Shown: piece by piece, positions 51,261 to 59,689 of the stretch | Position numbering within the stretch: the stretch's first letter is position 1 | How the letters are laid out: the number at the start of each line of letters is the position of its first letter | Origin: Kutzneria buriramensis | GTDB lineage: Bacteria > Actinomycetota > Actinomycetes > Mycobacteriales > Pseudonocardiaceae | NCBI RefSeq assembly: GCF_003387475.1 | Contig: NZ_QUNO01000030.1 | Span: 1 to 64,000, forward strand | Reading direction: 5' to 3' | Length of the DNA stretch: 64,000 nucleotides | Notes under the pieces: model-generated | Seen by the model: the letters and a program-made list of their open reading frames with translations, nothing else | What the model was told of the DNA's origin: nothing | Database searches by the model: none | Translations under genes and position numbers: made by a program

Positions 51261-51297
51261 TTACATTCGGTGTGCCCCAGAGCGCGACTCGCGGGGG
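51261..51297 (-). repeat. 3'-end repeat element, copy 8
   Basis: On the minus strand it directly follows the GH95 stop: CCCCCGCGAGTCGCGCTCTG, then CACACCGAATGTAA. Confidence 0.75.
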
Positions 51298-53643
51298 TTA
51301 GACGACCTTTTGGGAGGTGTTGGCGGGGATGGTGACGGTGCGTTGGCCGGCGGGGGTGCGGATCACCGCGGTGGTGCCGCCGGTGCTGTGCAGGGTCAGG
51401 GACGTGACCTTTCCGTTGCGCCACTCCAGGTCGACGGTGAAGCCGGCGCGGACGCCGACGCCGGTGACGCTGCCTCCCGGGGCCCACGCGGCCGGCAGCG
51501 CCGGCAGCAGGTCGATCAGGCCGGGCTTGGACTGCACGATCATCTCCAGCATGGCGGTCGGCGCGCCGAAGTTGGCGTCGATCTGGAAGATCGTCCGGTC
51601 GCCGAAGCTGTACATGTCGAACAGGTTGGCCGCGCTGCCGTTGCCGAAGTTGACCGACGGGGTCAGCACGGCCAGCAGCATCCGGTAGGCGTTCTCGCCG
51701 TCCCGCAGGTGCGCCCAGCACGCGGACCGCCAGGCGCAGCCCCAGCCGAAGCTCCGGAAACCCCGCGCGGTCAGCAGGTTCCGGACGCCGTCGACGAGTT
51801 CCTTGGGGCTGGTGTCGACCCGGATCCGGTCGCCGGGGAAGAACCCGATCAGCGGCGACAGGTGCCGGTGGGTGGTCTCGCCGAGGTTGTCCGGCGACAT
51901 CCACTCCTCCAGCCAGCCGCTCTTGGGGCTGACGACCGGCAGGTACAGCCTGTCCCGCATGGCGGTGATCGCCCTGCCGTAGTCCTGGTCCTGCCCCAGC
52001 ACGTCGGTCGCGGTGCGGTAGTGGGTGAACAGGTCCCACACCAGTTCCTGCGAGTACGTGTTGCCGATGCCGTCCTGCGGCCCGTGCTCGGGCGACCAGT
52101 CGTGGTCGTCGTAGAGCTTGCCGTCCCTCTCGATCAGGCGCGCCTCCCAGAACCGCACGGCGCCCTTGAGCAGCGGGTAGATCTTCGTCAGGTACGCCTT
52201 GTCCGGCGCGAACTCGTAGTGCTGCCACAGGTTGTTGCACAGCCAGGCGTTGCCAGAGGGGTGCCACCACCAGCCGCTGCCGCCGTAGGGGTTGGTGGAG
52301 AAGGCGACGGCCCAGCCGGCGATCTTGCCGCTGCTGTTGCGGAAACGGTTGCGGCTGTCGTTGAAGCCCTTCTGCGTGGTGGCGGTCCACGACGACAGCT
52401 GGGACACGCAGTAGTCCGCGAAGGCGTCGAAGCACTTGGACAGGCCGGCCCGGTCGGGCAGCCAGTAGTTCATCTGGACGTTGATGTCGGTGTGGTAGTC
52501 GGAATACCAGTCCGGGTTGTTGTTCGACACCCACAGGCCCTGGAGGTTCAGCGGCAGGCTGTCGCGGGAGCCGCAGATCACCAGGTACCGCCCGAACTGG
52601 AGGTACGAGGCCTCCAGCTCCGGGTCGGGATCGGCGTGCGGGGCGGCGCGGTCCCACAGCCGGCCCCAGGTGTCCTTGGACCGCTGCTTGGCCGACGACC
52701 GTCCCAGGTCGACGGTCATTCGGTTGTACAACGCCTGGTAGTCGGCGACATGCGTCGTCAGCAGCGTGTCGCCGGCGACGCCGACGGCCTTGGCTGCCTT
52801 CTGCCGTGCGACGGCCAGCGGGTCGACGGCGGCGTCCTTGAAGGCCGTCGCCGGCGTGGCGGCGTAGTTGGTGCCGCCGCAGACGACGATCAGCACCTCG
52901 CCGCACCCCGCGAAGGCAACCTTGTTTCCCTGCACGGAAACGCTGCCGCCCTTGGACTTCGCCGTGACGACGGTGGCGTACTTGAGGCCGTTGCCGAGCG
53001 TGCCGGCGAAGGAGATGTCGCTGCCGCCGGTGGTGGTCTCGCCGTGCGTGCCGGCCAGCGACACGGAACCGGTGTAGCTGCCGCCGCCCGACTGCGTCAG
53101 CCGGATCACCAGCACGTCGTCGGGGTGGCTGCTGTACACCTCCCGGCGGTAGTGCACGCCCTTGTACGTGTAGCTCGCGGCCACCACGCCGTTGCTGAGG
53201 TCGAGCCGCCGCTGGTAGTTCTGCACGCCGGCCAACGCGTGTGCCGGCACGTCCACGCCGACCCTGGCCAGCTGGCCATAGCTGCCGAAGTGGACATTGT
53301 CGTAGCGGAACTGCCCGTCGTCCTGGATCTCGTCGTTGACGTCGCCGGTCCACAGCGTGATGTCCGTGACGTACACGAAGTCGCTGCCCGGATCGCCGCC
53401 GACCAGGCCGCCGAGCCGCCCGTTGCCGACGGGCAGGCCCTGCTCGATGATCCGACCTTCGTCGGCCGGCGCCGGGTACCAGAGCACGGTGGCGCTGCCG
53501 TCGGGCACCACCGCGGCGTCGGCGGGCCGTACCGGGTCGGCCTGCGCCGCGAACGGTCGCAGGCCGGTTATCGCAGCTGCGACGCCCAATGCGCCGCCGA
53601 GGCGGAACGCGTCTCGTCGGGTGTGGCCAGCTGACTCGGTCAT
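51298..53643 (-). CDS. Secreted glycoside hydrolase family 95 (alpha-L-fucosidase-like)
   Basis: 781 residues. Twin-arginine signal near HTRRDAFRLGG. The GH95 plan is clear: N-terminal beta domain (LWYPAPADEGRIIEQGLPVG), then NPDWYSDYHTDINVQMNYW and the helical barrel, with FQIDANFGAPTAMLEM near the C-terminus; a final beta domain ends in TIPANTSQKVV. GH95 enzymes release fucose, and some galactose, from xyloglucan or glycans by inversion. ATG at 53643 with GGAGG upstream. With the GH9 protein it suggests plant cell-wall use. The upstream gap 53644-53907 has an AT-rich stretch near 53700-53730 that probably includes the promoter. Confidence 0.9.
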   Translation of the reverse strand: MTESAGHTRRDAFRLGGALGVAAAITGLRPFAAQADPVRPADAAVVPDGSATVLWYPAPADEGRIIEQGLPVGNGRLGGLVGGDPGSDFVYVTDITLWTGDVNDEIQDDGQFRYDNVHFGSYGQLARVGVDVPAHALAGVQNYQRRLDLSNGVVAASYTYKGVHYRREVYSSHPDDVLVIRLTQSGGGSYTGSVSLAGTHGETTTGGSDISFAGTLGNGLKYATVVTAKSKGGSVSVQGNKVAFAGCGEVLIVVCGGTNYAATPATAFKDAAVDPLAVARQKAAKAVGVAGDTLLTTHVADYQALYNRMTVDLGRSSAKQRSKDTWGRLWDRAAPHADPDPELEASYLQFGRYLVICGSRDSLPLNLQGLWVSNNNPDWYSDYHTDINVQMNYWLPDRAGLSKCFDAFADYCVSQLSSWTATTQKGFNDSRNRFRNSSGKIAGWAVAFSTNPYGGSGWWWHPSGNAWLCNNLWQHYEFAPDKAYLTKIYPLLKGAVRFWEARLIERDGKLYDDHDWSPEHGPQDGIGNTYSQELVWDLFTHYRTATDVLGQDQDYGRAITAMRDRLYLPVVSPKSGWLEEWMSPDNLGETTHRHLSPLIGFFPGDRIRVDTSPKELVDGVRNLLTARGFRSFGWGCAWRSACWAHLRDGENAYRMLLAVLTPSVNFGNGSAANLFDMYSFGDRTIFQIDANFGAPTAMLEMIVQSKPGLIDLLPALPAAWAPGGSVTGVGVRAGFTVDLEWRNGKVTSLTLHSTGGTTAVIRTPAGQRTVTIPANTSQKVV

Positions 53644-53907
53644 CGTCGACCTCCATTTGGCGAAACGGTGGCGCCTCGTACCCTGACCAAACATCCGATG
53701 AATGTCAATAATCACTAATAAATCCGGCCGCCGTCGTCCCATCAGGCAGGCCCGAACGGTCAGTCGGCCGCCGACCGGGGTAAACCGCCGCCGTTCGGCG
53801 TAGCGTCGGCCAGGCGGGCACCCGGCCACCGCGCCGGGTCGGGTGCCCCCAACAACTGCACCTAGGGACATTGTGGACGGCGCGAACCCGTCGCGATACT
53901 CGCCCGC

Positions 53908-54702
53908 ATGTCCCTGAAGTCCTTGGCCCACAAGTTTTTCGTCGCCGTGGCGGCGTTCGCGCTGATCGCCGTGGTCACGCCGGCGGCCCAGGCGTCGGTG
54001 CCCACCATCGACGGCAGCTACGCCTTCGACGGCAACGGCTGGGCCGGCACGCTGCTGGTGACCAACTCCGCCTCCGGCGCGCCCGCGATCACCATGCACT
54101 ACAACGAACTCGGCCGCGACGAGCAGCTCGCCGGCAACTGGTCGGCCGCGACCCACACGCTCTGGATCTACCGCCCGCTGCCGTGGAACAACAGCCAGAC
54201 CTACCTGCTCTACCTCGGCGACCACAAGCCGAACTCCCCGGTGTTCGGCGGCTACTTCACCCAGTCCGACGTGCCGGGCATGCACTACGGCGTGTACGCC
54301 AAGGACTATCTGCCGCTGGGCGCCGCGCGCCCAGCGAACGCCCTGCGCCCCAACGACTCCCTGCCGGACACGCTGCCCGGCTACTACGGCTTCAACGGCA
54401 ACGGCTGGACCGGCACCATGACCGTGCAGTTCACCGACTGCCGGGTCCCGGAGATCGAGCTGCGCTACGACGAGCTCGGCCGCACCGAGCCGATCGCCCA
54501 GCGCACCTGGGATCCCGCCACCAACACGCTGACCTTCGTGCGGCCGCTGAGCTTCGGCGGCGTCACGCAGACGTACACGATGTACTTCGCCAACCGCCTC
54601 CAGAGCACGCAGATGTTCGGCGGCTACTTCACCGAGTCGGACGTGCCGAACCAGCGCTTCGCCGCCTTCGCCTGGCTGATGCCCGGCGGGGTCGGCTGCT
54701 AG
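53908..54702 (+). CDS. Secreted protein with tandem duplicated domain
   Basis: 264 residues. Signal peptide to about residue 30 (AALIAVV-type core, PAAQA end). Two repeats of about 100 residues follow: the first begins GSYAFDGNGWAGTL, the second GYYGFNGNGWTGTM; shared blocks include YNELGR/YDELGR and FGGYFTQSDVP/FGGYFTESDVP. Likely a beta-rich domain. Cysteines at about 177 and the last residue could form a disulfide. I do not recognise the family; a carbohydrate-binding or inhibitor role is possible, given GH95 next door. The stop overlaps the convergent lyase gene by four bases. Confidence 0.75.
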   Translation: MSLKSLAHKFFVAVAAFALIAVVTPAAQASVPTIDGSYAFDGNGWAGTLLVTNSASGAPAITMHYNELGRDEQLAGNWSAATHTLWIYRPLPWNNSQTYLLYLGDHKPNSPVFGGYFTQSDVPGMHYGVYAKDYLPLGAARPANALRPNDSLPDTLPGYYGFNGNGWTGTMTVQFTDCRVPEIELRYDELGRTEPIAQRTWDPATNTLTFVRPLSFGGVTQTYTMYFANRLQSTQMFGGYFTESDVPNQRFAAFAWLMPGGVGC

Positions 54703-55640
54703 GCGAGCAGCTCCGCGAACCGCTCGGGGCCGATGTTGCCGCCTGAGAGGATCACACCGACCCGGCCGTCGAAGTCGCCCCGCAGCACGGCCGCCAGCGA
54801 CGTCGCGCCGCTGGGCTCCAGCACGATCTTCAACCGCTCGAAGGCGAACCGCATGGCCGCGCGGATCTCGTCGTCGGTGACCAGCGTGACGTCGTCGACC
54901 AGCCGCTGGTTCACCGAGAAGGTCAGCTCGCCGGGCGTCTCGGCGGCCTGCCCGTCGGCGATGGTCCGGGGCACCGGGATGGCCACCCGGTGCCCCGCGG
55001 CCAGCGAGAGCTTGGTGTCGTTGCCGAATTCCGGCTCCACGCCGACCACCCGGATCCGCCGGTCCAGCCCCTTGGCCGCCGTGGCGCTGCCGGCGATCAG
55101 CCCGCCGCCGCCGATCGGCACGACCAGGGTGTCCACCGCGCCGACCTCCTCGATCAGCTCCAGCGCGGCGGTGCCCTGCCCGGCCATCACGTGCGGATGC
55201 TCGTACGGCGGGATCAGCGCCAGGCCCCGGTCCTCGGCCAGCGCGTTGCCGATGGCGACCCGGTCGCCGGTGTACCGGTCGTAGGTGACGATCTCCGCGC
55301 CGTAGCCCCGCACGGCGTCCACTTTGGACTGCGGCGTGTCCGCCGGCATCAGGACCACCGCGCTACTGCCGAATTCGCTCGCCGCCAGCGCCACCGCCTG
55401 GGCGTGGTTGCCCGACGAGTACGCGGCGATACCCCGTTTCAGCTGCTCCGGCGACAGCCGCGACACCGCGTTGTACGCCCCGCGGATCTTGAACGCCCCG
55501 ATGCGCTGGAAGTTCTCGCACTTGAGGAAGACCTCGGCGCCGGCCCGCCCGTCCAGCGTGCGGGAGCGGTGCACCGGCGTGCGGTGCGCGACGCCCCTGA
55601 GCCGGGCGGCCGCGTCCTGGACGTCGTCAAGGGTGAGCAT
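54699..55640 (-). CDS. PLP-dependent threonine/serine dehydratase-like enzyme
   Basis: 313 residues, fold type II. PLP Lys in [10 protein letters not shown], phosphate-binding [16 protein letters not shown], and a serine/glycine-rich end ([10 protein letters not shown]). Length and lack of a C-terminal ACT domain point to catabolic threonine dehydratase, serine racemase or threo-3-hydroxyaspartate ammonia-lyase; I cannot choose. ATG at 55640. The upstream DJ-1 gene on the same strand overlaps its start by 14 bases, so they are coupled. Confidence 0.87.
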   Translation of the reverse strand: MLTLDDVQDAAARLRGVAHRTPVHRSRTLDGRAGAEVFLKCENFQRIGAFKIRGAYNAVSRLSPEQLKRGIAAYSSGNHAQAVALAASEFGSSAVVLMPADTPQSKVDAVRGYGAEIVTYDRYTGDRVAIGNALAEDRGLALIPPYEHPHVMAGQGTAALELIEEVGAVDTLVVPIGGGGLIAGSATAAKGLDRRIRVVGVEPEFGNDTKLSLAAGHRVAIPVPRTIADGQAAETPGELTFSVNQRLVDDVTLVTDDEIRAAMRFAFERLKIVLEPSGATSLAAVLRGDFDGRVGVILSGGNIGPERFAELLA

Positions 55641-56301
55641 GCCCCGACACTATCCGGCGAATCGTCGTCAGCCGGCGACGCGTGACCGCCGCCATATCCG
55701 CCCGCGCCGCCTCGAGCACCACCGCCGGCGCGGTTTCCGGTGTGCCGGCGTCGAACGGCGGCTCCGGCGCGTACTGCATGTGCAGCTGAATTCCTTGCGC
55801 CACCTCGTCTCCGTGCAACCTCGCGGCGAGCGTCAGGGCCGCGTCGATGCCGGCCGTCACCCCGGCGGCGAAGACCCAGTCGCCGTCCACCACGACCCGC
55901 TGGTCGACGACTTCCGCGCCGAGTTCCGGCAACAGGTGCACGGACGCCCAGTGTGTGGTGGCGCGGCGGCCGGTCAACAGGCCGGCGGCGCCCAGCAGCA
56001 GCGCGCCGGTGCACACCGACAACACCACGTTCCCCGACTGCTTCCGCAGCCAGGCAAGGACTTCCTCGTTCTCCATGAGCACGTCCACGCCCTGCCCGCC
56101 GGGCACGTGCAGGACGTCCAGCGGCGGCGCGTCGGCGATGGCCGCGTCCGGCACGATCGTCAGGCCCCGAATGTCCCGCACCGGCGCGCCGGTCACGCCG
56201 TAGACGCGGTACGAGGAGCCCGGCAGGCGGGAGAGCACCTCGAACGGGCCGGTGAAGTCGATCTGGTCCATGTCGTCGAAGATCAGCGAGCCGATGTCCA
56301 T
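55627..56301 (-). CDS. DJ-1/PfpI-family protein (isonitrile hydratase-like)
   Basis: 224 residues. The nucleophile Cys lies in LSVCTGALLLGAAGLL, and LHVPGGQG is typical of the DJ-1/PfpI fold. It begins at ATG 56301 (MDIGSLIFDDMDQ). Closest known relatives are isonitrile hydratases and GlxA-type domains. It diverges from the GlxA-type regulator gene across 70 bases, which carries the same domain type. Possibly it acts on an isonitrile, but the substrate is not shown. Confidence 0.85.
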   Translation of the reverse strand: MDIGSLIFDDMDQIDFTGPFEVLSRLPGSSYRVYGVTGAPVRDIRGLTIVPDAAIADAPPLDVLHVPGGQGVDVLMENEEVLAWLRKQSGNVVLSVCTGALLLGAAGLLTGRRATTHWASVHLLPELGAEVVDQRVVVDGDWVFAAGVTAGIDAALTLAARLHGDEVAQGIQLHMQYAPEPPFDAGTPETAPAVVLEAARADMAAVTRRRLTTIRRIVSGHAHP

Positions 56302-56371
56302 GCGTCGATCCTGCGGCGGCTCGCCGCCGGACACGAGTGGCAGGACTGCCCCACTTCGCTAGGATCCTGCC

Positions 56372-57301
56372 ATGCACCGGATCGTCGTGCTGGCCCTGCC
56401 GGACGTGGTCGCCTTCGACCTGTCCGTGCCGGCGCAGGTCTTCGGGCACCGCGACGAGCGGGACCGCTACGACTTCGCGGTCTGCTCGCTGCGGGCCGGC
56501 CCGGTGCCCACGACCACCGGCTTCGCCATCGAGGCCACCGCCGGCATCGAGGCCGTGACCAGCGCGGACACCGTCATCGTGCCGGGTTTCTTCCCGCTGG
56601 ACGCGCCGCCGGAGCCGGTGCTCGACGCCCTGCGGAACACCACCGCCCGGATGGTCTCGGTCTGCACGGGAGCGTTCGCGCTGGCCGCCGCCGGCCTGCT
56701 CGACGGCCGCGCGGCGACCACCCACTGGCGGGACGCCGGCGACCTGGCGGCCCGGTTCCCGAAGATCGACGTCCGCCCGGACGTGCTGTACATCGACGGC
56801 GGCGAGGTGCTGACCAGCGCCGGCGTCGCCGCCTCGATCGACCTCTGCCTGCACCTGTTCCGCACCGATCACGGCGCAGCGGCGGCCGCCCGCGTGGCCC
56901 GCCGCATGGTGGTCGCCCCGCACCGCTCCGGCGGACAGGCGCAGTTCGTGGACCGGCCCCTGCCGGACGGGAACGGCCTCGCGCAGACCTGTTCGTGGAT
57001 CCTGGATCGACTCGGCGAACCGACCACTGTGGACGAGATGGCCCGTCATGCCGGATACGCGCCGAGGACTTTCGCCCGCCACTTCCGCGCCGAGACCGGC
57101 ATGACGCCGCTGCGCTGGCTCACCGCGCAACGCCTGCTGGAGGCCCGCCGGCTGTTGGAGGCGACCGAACTCGGCATCGACGAGGTGGCCCGCCGCTGCG
57201 GCCTCGGCACCGCCGCCAACCTGCGGCTGCACCTGGCGCGCGAGGCCGCGACCACGCCGTCCGCGTACCGCACGGCTTTTCGCGGCAGCACAATTCGCTG
57301 A
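56372..57301 (+). CDS. GlxA-family AraC-type transcriptional regulator
   Basis: 309 residues. N-terminal DJ-1/PfpI-like domain (about 1-175) with SVCTGAFALAAAGLL; C-terminal AraC HTH pair (HAGYAPRTFARHFRAETG and CGLGTAANLRLHLAREA). These regulators commonly control nitrogen, arginine or isonitrile pathways. It is divergent from a stand-alone DJ-1 gene and the lyase operon, which are likely targets. ATG at 56372. Confidence 0.88.
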   Translation: MHRIVVLALPDVVAFDLSVPAQVFGHRDERDRYDFAVCSLRAGPVPTTTGFAIEATAGIEAVTSADTVIVPGFFPLDAPPEPVLDALRNTTARMVSVCTGAFALAAAGLLDGRAATTHWRDAGDLAARFPKIDVRPDVLYIDGGEVLTSAGVAASIDLCLHLFRTDHGAAAAARVARRMVVAPHRSGGQAQFVDRPLPDGNGLAQTCSWILDRLGEPTTVDEMARHAGYAPRTFARHFRAETGMTPLRWLTAQRLLEARRLLEATELGIDEVARRCGLGTAANLRLHLAREAATTPSAYRTAFRGSTIR

Positions 57302-57335
57302 CAGGTTCCTCACAATCGCCTGCCATCGTGGCGGC

Positions 57336-57914
57336 ATGAGGTTCACGCTCTACGCCGGCGCGGCGCTGGCCCTGGCGACCCTGACCGCATGCGGGACACA
57401 GGTCCCGCCGCCACAGGTCGCGTCGCTGGCCACGCCCAACGCCACCGCGACCGCCGCACCGTCCACTTCGGACGACTCAAAACGGCCGCAGCTGCGGCTG
57501 GACAGCTCGGACGCGGACGTCGACGCCGCCTGGGCGGGCTACAAGGCCTGTCTGAAAGCCAACGGGCACAAGATGTTGACCGGCCGCGGCGACGAGCATG
57601 CCGGGCCCGCCGGCGCCCCCGGCGAGACGCCGGACATGAACGACGACAGCCCGCAGTCCGTCGCCGCGCGCAAGGCGTGCACGGACAAGCTCCCGTTGCA
57701 GCCGCCCGAGCTGGACCAGTCGCGCAATCCGCACTACCTCGACCAGTACCACGCGTACCTGACCTGCCTGACCACCCACGACCTCGCGGTGCACGCCACC
57801 GATCCCTTCGGCTCCGGCTGGACGTATGACGACGGCGTGACGCAGAAGCTGACCTCGTCGCAGCAGACCGAGGTCGACCACGACTGCCGGCTCGCGTCGT
57901 TCAAACTGGGCTAG
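57336..57914 (+). CDS. Putative secreted lipoprotein
   Basis: 192 residues. Lipoprotein signal with lipobox LTAC (Cys19) after AGAALALATLTA. A Pro/Thr/Ala-rich linker follows, then a helical region with four cysteines (KACLKANGH, RKACTDK, LTCLTTH, HDCRLAS) that could form two disulfides. Proteins of this form are common and uncharacterised in actinobacteria. ATG at 57336. Confidence 0.75.
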   Translation: MRFTLYAGAALALATLTACGTQVPPPQVASLATPNATATAAPSTSDDSKRPQLRLDSSDADVDAAWAGYKACLKANGHKMLTGRGDEHAGPAGAPGETPDMNDDSPQSVAARKACTDKLPLQPPELDQSRNPHYLDQYHAYLTCLTTHDLAVHATDPFGSGWTYDDGVTQKLTSSQQTEVDHDCRLASFKLG

Positions 57915-57926
57915 AGCTGGTCCGAC

Positions 57927-59189
57927 CTAGATCTGGGTGCCGCCGACGCCGTCGGAGTCCTCCAGCAGCCCGAGGTCCTGCGCGGCGGCCAGCGCCGCGG
58001 CCTTGCTGTGCACGCCGAGCTTGCGGAACAGGCTGCTCTGGAGGTTCTCCACGGTGCGCACGGAGATGCCCAGCAGCCGCGCGGTCTGCTTGGCGGAGTG
58101 GCCGCGGCCGATGGACGCGATGATCTCCTGTTCCCGGCGCGTCAACGAGAGCTGCCAGCGCCACCACGTCCGGTCCGCGCCGCGCCCGCTGCCGAGCATC
58201 GTCCGGGAGTGCGCCGCGTCGACCATCAGGTAGCCCTCGCTGGCCGCGCGCACAGCCGGCACGATCAGGCCGTCGACGCGGGCGGCGGGCAGCACCGCGA
58301 CGCCCGCGGAAAGCGCTTCCAGAGCGTGTTGCTGGGGCAGTTGTCTGGTAGCGACAATGACCGGGACCGACCGGCTGACCACAACCGCTTGCCAGTCCTC
58401 GGGTTCCGGATCGATCAGGACCTTCGCGGCGCCGGGCTCGTCCTCCCCGACCACCGGGATCTCGTGCTCGTCGAGGATCCTTCGCACCCGGTCCGCGACC
58501 AGGCAGCCGTCGGTCCGGGCGGTCACGCAGACCCGCACCAGGTCCCGCCGCCCGCCGCGGTCCTGCCGCGGCAACTCGATCACCGATGCCATGAGCCCCA
58601 GTCGGTTCGCGCTGGCCGCGGCGTGAGCCTGGTTGTGCACGTCCAGTTTCGCGAAGATCCGTTGCTTGTGGTGTTCCACGGTGTGCAGGCTGATGCCCAG
58701 CTCGTAGGCCACCTGGCGGGGCGCGTAGCCGGCGCTGATCAGGTACAGCACCTCGAGTTCCCGGGTCGTGAGGGCCTGTCTGGTTCCCTTGTCCAGCCGG
58801 GTGATCTCCACCGCCGCGGACGGCACCTTGATCGCCGCGACCAGCGCCTCCAGGCCGCGGGCGTAGGACACCAGCGCGCTGATTCCCGCCTCGTAGGCCC
58901 GTATCACGTACGCCGCGGGCAGCACCTCGTGCACGCCGACCATGCGCAACCGGCGGCCGGGCTCCAGCAGCAGCGACACCAGCCGCTCGTTGCTCCAGCG
59001 GGGGGTGTCCGCCTCGAACACGGCCACCTCGGGCCGGCACAGGTGACACAGTTGCACCAATTCCGGGGCCGACGCCACGGTGCCCGCCAGGCTGATGCCC
59101 GGCTCCCGCGTCAGGTGCGTCGCCATCAGTTCCCTGACCAGCCGGTTCTGATGCTGAAGGACGACATTCACCTGAGGATGTGCAAGCAT
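57927..59189 (-). CDS. LuxR-family regulator with two HTH domains
   Basis: 420 residues, built as a duplication. Residues about 1-135 resemble a receiver-like domain, followed by HTH 1 (LTTRELEVLYLISAGYAPRQ, then VAYELGISLHTVEHHK). Residues about 210-335 form a second, more degenerate receiver-like half, followed by HTH 2 (LTRREQEIIASIGRGHSAKQ, then TARLLGISVRTVENLQ). No clear phosphoacceptor Asp is visible in the first half. It may bind two DNA sites. ATG at 59189 fits (MLAHPQVNVV). It sits next to the LLM/methyltransferase pair. Confidence 0.82.
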   Translation of the reverse strand: MLAHPQVNVVLQHQNRLVRELMATHLTREPGISLAGTVASAPELVQLCHLCRPEVAVFEADTPRWSNERLVSLLLEPGRRLRMVGVHEVLPAAYVIRAYEAGISALVSYARGLEALVAAIKVPSAAVEITRLDKGTRQALTTRELEVLYLISAGYAPRQVAYELGISLHTVEHHKQRIFAKLDVHNQAHAAASANRLGLMASVIELPRQDRGGRRDLVRVCVTARTDGCLVADRVRRILDEHEIPVVGEDEPGAAKVLIDPEPEDWQAVVVSRSVPVIVATRQLPQQHALEALSAGVAVLPAARVDGLIVPAVRAASEGYLMVDAAHSRTMLGSGRGADRTWWRWQLSLTRREQEIIASIGRGHSAKQTARLLGISVRTVENLQSSLFRKLGVHSKAAALAAAQDLGLLEDSDGVGGTQI

Positions 59190-59689
59190 TGCCGATTCTC
59201 CCTCCGCCGTCCCCGACGAGGTATCCGCAGAAAACACCCACGATGTTGGCCGGTCAATACGACCAAAAGCACCATGCGTCGCTGACGTCCAGCCCAGCGA
59301 CGACCACAGGCCGACCGGTTCCGGTCAGCAAATGAAATCGATTGCACGGTGCACCTTCGCCATGGTTCCTCCAGAATCACCAGGAAAGGGGATGCATCAC
59401 GTGGACGTTGGTGGCGGTCAACGAGAACCCACTCGACGGCGGCCGAGTATGGCAGTGGTGCGTGCAGCCGGCAACAATTACCACTGCGATTACCTAGGTG
59501 TTCGTTCACCGTGGTGGCCGGCATTCGCCGACGCCATCCGTCGACCGGGTGATGCCACGGGGTCGAACGGCCGAGCTGGAACTCCGTGGCGTCAACCGGG
59601 TACTAGGGAGAACTCGCCATACCGGACATGTCGACGGCGGACCTAGCATTCGCCTCGACGGACCGGTCGTTCTCCTGCTGGGGGTGGCG
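59190..59689. other. 500-base region between LuxR and LLM genes; possible small peptide
   Basis: No confident gene. One short plus-strand frame with codon use like real genes runs from GTG 59411 to 59497 and encodes 28 residues, containing NENPLDGGRVWQW and a Thr/Cys-containing end. An AGGA-ATG start at 59392 in another frame gives an Arg-rich 84-residue protein with less convincing codon use. Confidence 0.3.

Noticed and set aside
59332-59646. 104-residue plus frame before the LLM gene
   Set aside because: Arg-rich with poor third-position GC; only its internal AGGA-ATG start gives slight support, noted under the region entry.
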